Shown here piece by piece: positions 50,561 to 64,000 of a DNA stretch of 64,000 nt (position 1 is its first letter; each line of letters starts with the position of its first letter). Source of the DNA: Siphonodentalium dalli (lineage: Eukaryota > Mollusca > Scaphopoda > Gadilida > Siphonodentaliidae); the NCBI GenBank assembly GCA_032622095.1, contig CP136064.1:191441794-191505793 (forward strand). Direction: 5' to 3'. The notes beneath the pieces are model-generated. The model ran no database searches and had not been told where the DNA came from. It was given only the letters and a program-made list of their open reading frames with translations. The position numbers were made by a program, and so were the translations under genes.

Positions 50561-53395
50561 GTTCCATTATTTTCTGACGACAGCTACTCATCACAGATTG
50601 ATCAGTCTAAATCGAAAGACATGGGTAGCGACAGTTGACAGTTAGTGCCAACAACGATACGCCAGTCAACGACCGTCCTGTCTGTCATACCTCGCCAATA
50701 TATTGGTCAGGAAACACAAGTGATATTCTTGAGCAAATACGGTTGTTACTAATTCACAATACATGTATGTAAATCAAAACGAAAACTATCCTACCTCAAA
50801 CTGAGTCAAGCACCCAAGAACCTAGCTCCAGTAAACAAAATGCTGTTATGAGTGGATTCAAGGGAGTTCCTTCTCGTCGTTCCAGAAAAACTAAAAAAAA
50901 TTAAGTCAGACGAATATGCCCTACATCAACTCAAAATGGCATTTGTAATTTCCTCGACAGCAAATTGGTTACACCCACATTCGTTCGCATAATGCCACGA
51001 TCCAGGAGGGGAACCCGTTCAGCCCGTATACACATGCTAGCCCGTGGTGCAAACACACTTAACGAATATGGTTTCTGGCCAAATGAAATAATCGTCAGAC
51101 CATGGCACTTCGATCCTCCACAGCAAGAACATGAAAATACAAATAATAAAAACAGATATTGAACTATTAACCACGGCTTCACTACATCTCGGGGTATCTT
51201 TGTTGCGTTCGAAATTCGAAGACGTAGACCGTCGTTGGTATATCCGAACATTGGCTAAATGCAGAAAGTGTAGGTTCACTCGACAATTTAAGTTCCTCCT
51301 ATATAGTTATGTCGAAGCCTGCTATAGAATAGTTAAGACTGCGAATGGAGATTCGTTCACCAGAAATTATGTTGCATCAAGGCTGACTTATCAAGGATCT
51401 ATACTGTTGTCGATACACCGAATGATAGAATGGTTTACTCAGCCTAATATGGGGACGATCCAAGCGGGACATTCTATCCGTTGGAACTGTTCTTCGCAAG
51501 CGCACACATGTGGCCCACAACGTCTTCTCAGTTGTGTACAGGCTCAAGATTCACATTTCAGCCATTCGCATCTATTGCTACCCCAACACTGATTGATTGT
51601 ATCGTTGTTCAAGAGATCATAAAGAACAATGTATAGCGATGTTCTATTCTCGAAGACGATTCTTTGAATGTGTCCAATCTTTTGCCAGTGACAGGCTTGC
51701 TTGAATCTGAAACGGCTAGCTCTGCAGTGTTATCTCATCCGAAATACCATCGCAGACTTTATGCGTGGAAAAATATTGACATCTGCAAGTATCATCGCTA
51801 TTTGAAGAAGTGAGCGATCATCTTCTACAGACACCAATACTAGGCATCTCTGATATAAATGTTTTGTACTGTGCGCTGGTTTAAAATATCCACACTGCTC
51901 CGAGAAGGCTGCTGGCCAACGAAAATTCCGACCGTTCCGAAAACATTTTTGGAACCAAGACCTCAGCAATTTGCACGAGAAAGTGAAGTCGACGAAGCAA
52001 CGGTGGATTTGTTATGGAAAACATCATTCAGTCCATTCTGATTCGTACTTAGCTTATACAAAATGCAAGAGGCGCTTCAGAAGAGCCATCAGAAATGCTG
52101 ATCATCACCACGAGCAGGAGTTCCTCATAAGTGTCGAGAATGCTACTAGCACCAATCAGACAACATTTTGGCATATGATAAAAACAATGACTCACACGCA
52201 AACGGCTTCACGTGAGAGATCTTCGACAATGCGTCATGTCATACATGTAATACAGATGAAATCCTTCCCGGTTGTAAATCATATTTAGAATTTTTATATC
52301 AGCGAGGGCATCACGGTGACCCTGAGTTCGAGAAAGAAATATCTGAACGTTTGAATGCAATTATGTCAGAATCATATGACAAATACAATTCTTCTGTATT
52401 TTGGAACCATTCACAACACTTGAAATTAACTCACACATCGGATCGATGGAATTGAAAAACGCTGGTGGAAAAGATGACTTAGTAAATGAACACCTACCAT
52501 TCGCTTCTCCGTATATAGCGTGCGTTCTCTGTAAACACTTTCAACGCCATACTCACATTCGAATGGATGTCGATGGAAATGAAAGCTGGCTTCATAATTC
52601 CACTGTATCAAGGCGACCCAAACCAAAACCGAACCCTGACAGCTATCGTGCTAATACTCTCCTTTCTTCGCTGTACAAACTATTTGAGTCTGTTCTATAC
52701 TGTCTAGATTTCTTCGAAGTAATCTCTTGACATATGCAACTTGGTTTTCAAAGAACGCGTAAGCTGCAACTTGAACTCATTCCTTCTACAACAATGTATC
52801 CCTTATGCTTGTGACAATAATAGTAAATTATATATGTGCTTTCTGGACTCCCAGAAAGCCTGTGATCGTGTTTGGCACGAATGACTATTAGTCAAGCTCA
52901 ATGATTTAGGATTATCAGGTAAATTCCTGAGAATTGTGAAGAAAAAACATATACACGGACTGCTGAAGTAACATTCTCTATAATGATGGTCGCTCTGACT
53001 CTCTACAGATCAAACAAGGAACGCGACAAGGAGCCGTGACCTCTTCTTTTTCTACTAGGCATATATAAATCAATTGCTTGTCACACTTGAACGATCTGGC
53101 CATGCCCTCCATGCATAATGGTTGTGTCAACTACACGTCACCAACTACAGCAGATGAAATTTGTATTTGAATGAATCTGGTCTGGACAAACTCCTTGACA
53201 CATGTGGACAATATAGCACAACGTGGCGTTTCAAATTTTCGAGCACAAAGTCTGCAGTCGTTGTTTTCAACGAGAAACTGAATGAACACGCACATCGAGA
53301 GCGTACATGGTTTCTACCAATTCGTCAGGCCCAAAGACTGTACACATTTGTAAATATTCATAAGTTGTTCACATCGTGTTTATCGGACTAGTTCT
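50561..53395 (+). pseudogene. LINE ORF2 remnant: endonuclease end, linker, reverse transcriptase (right arm)
   Basis: In order on the plus strand: an AP-endonuclease-like C-terminus near 51562-51700 (SILEDDSLNVS); a linker near 52000-52200 (KCKRRFRRAIRNA, TTFWHMIKT); RT motifs near 52630-52700 (NPDSYRANTLLSSLYKLFES), 52826-52872 (FLDSQKACDRVWHE, then a stop), 53009-53041 (IKQGTRQGAV), about 53145-53160 (TADE where active elements have YADD) and 53222-53268 (WRFKFSSTKSAVVVF). Stops, frameshifts and the lost catalytic motif show it is dead. Motif style is CR1/Jockey-like; the clade is uncertain. The left arm carries a more broken copy. Confidence 0.75.
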
Positions 53396-53499
53396 CACAC
53401 GAACGCCATATTGTAAATTATGCTCTTCATATTTCGGAGTTTATTAAAGATGTATATGGAGCTTCATGATTGTTTGCGAAATCTATGTGACAATGCATT

Positions 53500-53660
53500 A
53501 TCTTATACATGTATATGCGAGTCTCCCGTAGGGACCTCTCATATATAGAGAATGAATTGGCCTAACAATATTTACATTGACCTTGTAAACCAGCGCATTC
53601 TCGTACATATGCGAGGCTCCATATATAAGAGAATGCACTGGCACAGGATCTTTAATGATG
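53500..53660. repeat. Palindromic MITE-like repeat upstream of actin E
   Basis: Counterpart of 6585-6775, with TATATGCGAGTCTCCCGTAG and GCGAGGCTCCATATATA arms. Confidence 0.55.
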
Positions 53661-53997
53661 CGTCAGCGCAGCTCCTGATGTCATGAAAGAGTTAAACGTA
53701 TTTTATTTTCAATCAACATATAAATCACTATGTACATCCAATATAGTAATAATAAATTAGATTATGAGTTAGCAGTAAGCTATAAGCTAGTTGGTGCAAT
53801 CTATTATAGATAGAAGGATATAAATTATGGATGATAACACGTATCATATAATGTTTGTATTTTTTACTGTATACAAAAATCGTTTTTAATTTGTTGCATT
53901 TTTGTTATGGTTTCTTCTGCCGCGATGGCTACTATTAACAAACGACAGCTCCGGACAGAAGACTGACAACGGCCGGTGAAGAACAAAATATTCGCTA

Positions 53998-54086
53998 AAG
54001 TTAGTCCTCATTAACAGATCGACTAATTGATAACAAACTATATAAAGTTAGTCCTCATTAACAGACCGACTAATTGATAACAAACT
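53998..54086 (+). repeat. 47-bp tandem duplication in actin E upstream region
   Basis: AAAGTTAGTCCTCATTAACA through ACTAATTGATAACAAACT occurs twice with a 47-bp period and one mismatch. Actin A has it once. Confidence 0.85.
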
Positions 54087-54116
54087 CGCAGATCGCATAT
54101 AATATCGACACACGCC
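54067..54116 (+). promoter_or_regulatory. Conserved upstream block of actin E
   Basis: CGACTAATTGATAACAAACT, CGCAGATCGCATATAATATC and GACACACGCC, the same order as in A and D. Confidence 0.55.
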
Positions 54117-54181
54117 GGCCCCATACTTGGGGCCCCCATAAAACTGCATATATAATGCAAGCCACCATGCATGCACATGCC

Positions 54182-54191
54182 CCTTATTTGT
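54182..54191 (+). promoter_or_regulatory. CArG-like box of actin E
   Basis: CCTTATTTGT, 46 bp before TATA. Confidence 0.6.
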
Positions 54192-54193
54192 AA

Positions 54194-59093
<4,900 letters not shown>

Positions 59094-59153
59094 TTGAAAA
59101 AGACAATGACCATTATGTAGAGTATATCACTCCATATCAATAGTGTTTGTGTT

Positions 59154-59159
59154 AATACA
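59154..59159 (+). terminator. Variant poly(A) signal AATACA of actin E
   Basis: The position corresponding to AATAAA in gene A (context GTTAATAAAATGTTACCTGA) reads AATACA here. AATACA is a known weaker variant. No AATAAA is seen in the next 200 bp. Confidence 0.6.
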
Positions 59160-59919
59160 ATGTTACCTGAACAATATATGCAATTGTCTTTAACATAACC
59201 TTGTCTTATATAAGAATTGAGCGTCGCATTTAAATTTTGTTTGGTATATATAACCACACCCAACGTGACAATGTATTATTAAAACCAAATCCGCAATTCC
59301 ACATTGTCCAGATGTTAAAAAAGCTTTTGATTAATGAATTATCGCACTCGACATAGTGCGATATGGAATATGACAGACTTGGATTAGAGACGACTAATTT
59401 GAGCGTTGAGTCTCTGAGTAAATTTCCAAGAAGGTAAATAATTATGGCAATAATTATATAAAAACTTCGGATATATTAATGGCGCATTCACATGAAACTA
59501 CGAGAATATATCTGTCCGAAATATCAGGTACAAATGTAACCTGGCACGTTATTACTAGCCCAGTCCACATAGAGTTTGACCTAGACAAAATTTGTACAGA
59601 AATGGCTTTTATAATTTTTCGAATCAATACACAATTCCACTCAACATATTCTGTGGGTATTCGACATCGGAAAATCCAGCAACGATCGTAATGGGGTAGG
59701 GTTAGGAATCGGGCGTATTTCGTGACAGTTTGGGAGAAAAACTGGCCGCAAATGATTACTCTTGCCACATGTATTACCAGTCGTGGACTATCATTGCGAT
59801 CAAAAGCTACTACAATTCATAGAACAATATGGATTTAAAAATATGTCGCGGCATTGCCCACTTTGTCCGAAAAGTGCCCGAAATCTTAAACTTGCAAAAC
59901 GTTCTGGACTGCAGCCCCA
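59160..59919. repeat. 3' flank of actin E; outer part of right inverted arm
   Basis: Matches 919-2000 in reverse; similarity ends at 59919 immediately before a CT-rich tract. Non-coding. Confidence 0.7.
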
Positions 59920-59931
59920 AAAGCTTTTCGC

Positions 59932-60146
59932 CTCTCCCTCCCTCCCTCCCTCCCCCTCCCTCTCTCTCCCTCTCCCCCTCTCTCCCCCCTCTCCCTCTCC
60001 CTCTCCCCTATCTCCCCTCTCTTCCCCTTTCTCCCCTCCCCTCCCATCCCTCCCCTCCCCTCCCCTCTCTCCCCTCTCCCCATCTCCCCCTCTCTCCCTC
60101 TCCCCCTCCCCTCCCTATCCCTCTCCCTCTCCCCCTCTCTCTCACT

Positions 60147-60198
<52 letters not shown>
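59932..60198. repeat. CT-rich microsatellite at the arm boundary
   Basis: About 265 bp of (CCCTCT)n/(CT)n, ending in a pure (CT) run at 60150-60197. ORFs here are repeat artefacts. Confidence 0.95.
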
Positions 60199-60204
<6 letters not shown>

Positions 60205-61599
60205 AATAAATGGCTGGTGAAAAATTAGCAAAAACGTAAAACCATTTAGGTCAAGGGGTGGGTGGGTCCCAAAATGGTAAAAAGCAAAACAATGATCAAA
60301 CGGGCCTGGAAATATTTTCGACCCCCCCCCCCCCCGCAAAAGTGGGGAATTTTATCCTTCTTTCATTCAGTCGGTGAGTATACTGGCTTTCAAAAGGTCA
60401 TCTCTAACTACATTCATCTTTGGTGACATGATGGGGATCACAACATGTTCACCAGCCCTGGTGATCTTCCCAGTCAGCTAGCCACTTCTCAATATATGGT
60501 TAGTCAATTCACAATCTAAGCGAACGCATTGTATACCTGGTCAACTTCTGTAGGGTTTGGAATGTTGCTAGTTTACCAGTTGACGTACGCCTCTTTGTTA
60601 AGGTAATAGAAGACCATAATGTACCCACGCTTATTGACCATTATCCTAAGCAAACGCACAACTGCGGAGTTATCTCAGCGGATGAGGTTAGTATGACATG
60701 CACCATACTCAGTAGTAAACCAACACACGTCAATTGAGTTAAATGTCACACTAACAACTGCCCGGACAACAATGGGAAAATATATCAATGGATATTTTCA
60801 TCTCCGCTGGAGTCTGCATTTAACATCAAGAAAAAAAGCCGTTTGTTGATGGCGACGCTGGATCTCTTCCCGATACCCCATAGTTCTGTTCAATATTCAC
60901 TGAAAGCTTTATCTGTGTAAATCACAGTGGCTAAACCGTACAAACGTATACTCGGAAGTTGCTTTCGCCAAGACGAAAATTTCTATTTTTAGAACATAAA
61001 TACTACAGAAGAATCAAAACAACACAATAAAAACAAGTTTGTAGACCGGATAGACGGTTTCTCAACAGCAATAAACGTCATTATAAATCGTACATGCACA
61101 TTTTCCGATCGCAAGCGAGCCCATTTGAGCGAAGGACTCTTTTCTATAGATAAAACGGCATTTGATCACTTCAGAAAATAAATTTCTCGCAAAAATTCCC
61201 TCTTCAAATATCATTTTAACACATATAGATGATCTGTCGGAAATCCCGCTATATTGTAACGGAAAAGCCGTTGAGTTTTCAGCATATATTGACATTACCT
61301 TGGCTCGAGTTTATTCACAATCTGAAAGTAGAGACTATATTTATTTGGACACCACACTCGCCAGTCTCTGCACGCCTAGTTGTTTAGGTTGCTGATTACT
61401 AGCTTCCGATTATATGTTTGTACGGTTTATCCACTGTGTAAATGTATGAATTGTTTAACGATGGTCGCGGCAGCAGTTTATATATATGGATAGTGGAGAT
61501 ATTTCCATGCACAAGTACGGTACCCTCCCTCTTGAACGGAACATGAAGAAGACTTGTTAGTTTTAACTGCATGACACTATCTTTCGTTCACTCTGGTGA
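60199..61599. other. Region beyond the right arm; no gene seen
   Basis: Contains a poly-C tract at 60322-60335. Small ORFs at 61062-61395 have no recognised domain. Confidence 0.4.
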
Positions 61600-62560
61600 C
61601 CGTGGAAATAATAGTATTATAGTCATTGCTACTAAATCTAAATTCCTGGAATCACGGAGATGCTTACATATCGGTTTGGTGGGAATAGCGAACATGTTTT
61701 ATCAAATTTGGTATTATTTCTCTTCCCGTTCCTGACCCGGGCACCACCACACAATTATATGCCTGGTATCACAGGGGAGAGCTTTCCAATGAATGGCAAC
61801 AAGCCATATTTCTGACTAAATCCTGAAAAGTTACCCATAATTTCTGCTGTGGTTAAAGGAGTCGATTACTTAGGGCATTAGTCTGGGTATCATGGAAGTT
61901 TTTCTACATATAAGTTTGGTGGAAATCAACAAAAATTGCTTTACCAAAATTGCTGTTCCCTAACCCCGTCCTTGACACAGACAGCATCGATTTTGAACTT
62001 TAAAGATACACGGTTCGATTTGACAAAATAAAATACTTGCAGTCATCACAATTCGCATGGCACAGGCATGGCGAAAGTATACAAAGGATCAGATCAAACA
62101 GATCAGAACTGCATGCGGGATGAGAACGCTATTTATTATCTGCCGCTTTTGTAAAACGAAAGCATGGACGTTTATTGCAATTTTTTATTGGCTGACACAA
62201 ATAAAAAACTTGTTTAAACTCTCTGTTTTGAAAGTCGGCATCTGGTTATTAAAATCTCATATTAATGGGCTCGTGGGACCAATCTATTATTTTCTGGTAT
62301 ATAAAAGGTACAGCTGGTGGTTTTATTGTGTGGAATCCGGCAGGTCACAAATAAGCCACATCAATGTATTCATTGCGCCACGGACGTGTGTATAAATCGA
62401 CGTAAAAAATTTCTTCTATTAACTTTTATGAGGATCCCCGACCCACATCCCTGCCAGTGGCCCAGATGGAGACACTTTTGCTAGTTTTAAACCGCACCAT
62501 TATTTTCCTGGTAATTATATTTATAGACCTCATTGGAGTCACATATTTGGCCCTATCAAT
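61600..62560. mobile_element. Diverged copy of the GGTGGAAAT repeat family of 7708-10350
   Basis: Shares TTTGGTGGAAATCAAC, ATCAAATTTGGTATT and CACCATTATTTTCCTGGTA-type words with the units inside the left-arm Helitron-like element. Ends not delimited. Confidence 0.45.
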
Positions 62561-62639
62561 CTAACTTGTTATAACGACTTAAGTGACTAACATTGGCTGA
62601 TGGTACTATTCATTAACTCGTGTTTCGCCTGCTCAGTGT

Positions 62640-63010
62640 AGCTCGGACCAGACATGATTGCATATGGGTTGTACCGGACCAGACTGTGATACCGGATTGC
62701 ATATGGGTTGGACCGGATCGGACCAAGCTGGGATACCAGTCCGCATGGGGTTGAAGCGGACCAGTCTGTGATACCATGGCATGGGGGTTGGACCGGACCA
62801 GATTGTGATACCAGATGGCATGGGGCGGACAGGACCAGACTGGCCGGGATATCAGACTGCATGGGGTTGGACCAGTTTGGAATACCGCGGGCCCCATGGG
62901 GGTTTGGCCTGCCCAGACTGGGATACCGGGCAGCACTGGGATATATTGGACCAGACCAGACTGGGATTCCAGGCCGCATGGTGGTTGGACCGGACCAGAT
63001 TGGACCGCCA
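62640..63010. repeat. Tandem repeat, ~40-bp units of GGACCAGACTGGGATACC type
   Basis: About nine degenerate units containing GGACCGGACCAGACTG, GATACC and GCATGGGGTTGG. Long overlapping ORFs on both strands are created by the repeat and are not genes. Confidence 0.85.
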
Positions 63011-63114
63011 CCTCAGTTCGACGGTGAGTTGATTTGCGAATGCAATGCGTGGGCGACACATGATGGCTTTGGAGTGAACAAACGCCGACCACCTTAAAAG
63101 TCGATGCGTCTAGT

Positions 63115-63215
63115 CGGTATCCCAGTATGGGTAGGTCCAACCCCATGCGGCCCGGTATCCCAGTCTTCTCTGGTCCAACCCCCGTGCGGTCCCGTATCCT
63201 AGTCTGATCCGAGCT
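63115..63215. repeat. Inverted units of the 62640-63010 repeat
   Basis: Two to three units in reverse orientation (GGTATCCCAGT, GGTCCAACCCC), separated from the main array by about 100 bp of unrelated sequence. Confidence 0.75.
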
Positions 63216-63235
63216 ACAGTACCAGAAGAAGTGGT

Positions 63236-63380
63236 ATATTAAGGCGCGCCTTTACTGCGATTTTGTGCGCGCTTAATTTCGAAAAAGGCGCGATTATAGC
63301 GCAATACAAACAATCTGTCGTGCTTATTATTGCGAGATTGAGCGCGAAATATTGCGATATTAAGCGCGCAAAATTCCATA
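63236..63380. repeat. GCGC-rich inverted-repeat element
   Basis: Contains the palindrome AAGGCGCGCCTT (63241-63252). ATTTTGTGCGCGCTTAAT (about 63262-63279) pairs with ATATTAAGCGCGCAAAATT (63357-63375). GC-rich words in an AT-rich background suggest a small MITE-like insertion. Confidence 0.55.
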
Positions 63381-63654
63381 CACACCCGATAGTGTTATAT
63401 TTATATTAGATAAATACTGTGCATATAGTGCACATATATAGTGTGTATATATGTATATATATATATATATTTATCCCGCAGGGTCGTAACACAACAAAGA
63501 CAGGTCTGCCTGATTGACTACCTTTATTTAATGAATAAAAGGTCCGCAGACCACAGTGTCCCCCGACAACATGGCAAGTCGATGCCGCTTTGTTAAAGAA
63601 ATTAAAAAAAAATGTTGAAATTTTCTAAGTCGAAAAGGGTTAATAACTCCATAA

Positions 63655-63970
63655 AACAATATTAGCTGTATAGATGTTGCAAATCACCAACATGTTAGGA
63701 ACAATATCCCAGAGTTTCAAATCTCTACATTTAAAACTGTAGGAGGAGTTGATTACACCATGAAGGTACCCAATCTCATCCAAAAGGCAAAAATGTTCCA
63801 AATTTTCTAAGTAAAAAAACCCCCGAAAATATGGAAAAAAATATATTTTTTATTAGCTATATAGATGTTGCAAATCACCAACATGTTAGGAACAATATCC
63901 CAGAGTTTCAAATCTCTACATTAAAAACTGTAGGAGGAGTTGATTACACCATGAAGGTACCCAATCTCGG
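63655..63970. repeat. Two direct copies of a ~115-bp block, period 191 bp
   Basis: AGATGTTGCAAATCACCAAC to CACCATGAAGGTACCCAATC occurs at about 63671-63776 and 63862-63967 almost unchanged. The window ends in a GGACGCAC tandem run (63969-64000). Confidence 0.85.
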
Positions 63971-64000
63971 ACGCACGGACGCACGGACGGACGCACGGAC

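Noticed and set aside
59762-60209. Ser/Pro/Leu-rich ORFs of 126-147 codons
   Set aside because: Produced by the CT-rich microsatellite.
62587-63146. ORFs of 130 and 177 codons on the minus strand and 129 on the plus strand
   Set aside because: They are translations of a short tandem repeat open in several frames on both strands; the peptides are repetitive with no domain.

Overview
The window is AT-rich animal nuclear DNA dominated by a cluster of five two-exon actin genes embedded in old transposon sequence. Evidence for a metazoan, most likely a marine lophotrochozoan (mollusc-like): 376-residue actins starting Met-Cys-Asp-Asp/Glu-Asp, one GT-AG intron after codon 42, TATA boxes and poly(A) signals, tRNA-derived SINEs, LINE remnants, Helitron-like elements, and a repeat with an AGCTCA hairpin followed by GTCCGTC runs of a type I associate with mollusc genomes. 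The exact taxon cannot be read from the sequence.

Layout: actin A (2024-5964, minus), B (19171-22959, minus), C (30131-33647, minus), D (40086-42842, plus) and E (54347-59093, plus). Every gene has a 126-bp coding exon 1 and a 1005-bp exon 2 joined after codon 42. None of the ten exons has a stop or frameshift, so all five look functional. Each promoter has a TATA box about 100 bp before the ATG, a CArG-like box (SRF type) 45-46 bp further out, and a conserved upstream block.

The main architectural feature is a large imperfect inverted duplication. The left arm (about 919 to at least 20.2 kb, genes A and B plus their intergenic DNA) is matched in reverse by the right arm (about 41.8 or 39.8 kb to 59,919, genes D and E). 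A pairs with E and B pairs with D, in coding sequence, introns or flanks, intergenic LINE fossils and AT-rich tandem repeats. Gene C lies close to the symmetry centre. Because the arms were once the same, insertions present in only one arm can be recognised against the other: a 2.6-kb Helitron-like element (7708-10350), a Helitron-like series (14807-17506), a 3.4-kb TIR element (44235-47666), a 662-bp TIR element (48383-49044) and a 1-kb insertion in the actin E intron (55550-56554).

Outside the actins I see no intact protein-coding gene. There are decayed LINE ORF2 pieces (endonuclease C-terminus, linker, reverse transcriptase), a frameshifted fragment with a cysteine-rich tail inside the actin B intron, lysine/glutamate-rich coiled-coil fragments, a ~30-bp minisatellite of about 32 copies (23.45-24.44 kb), other tandem repeats, and microsatellites. 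A direct duplication of 160-770 at 36720-37380 hints that the actin array continues beyond the left edge. All similarities were judged by eye; no alignment or database search was run.
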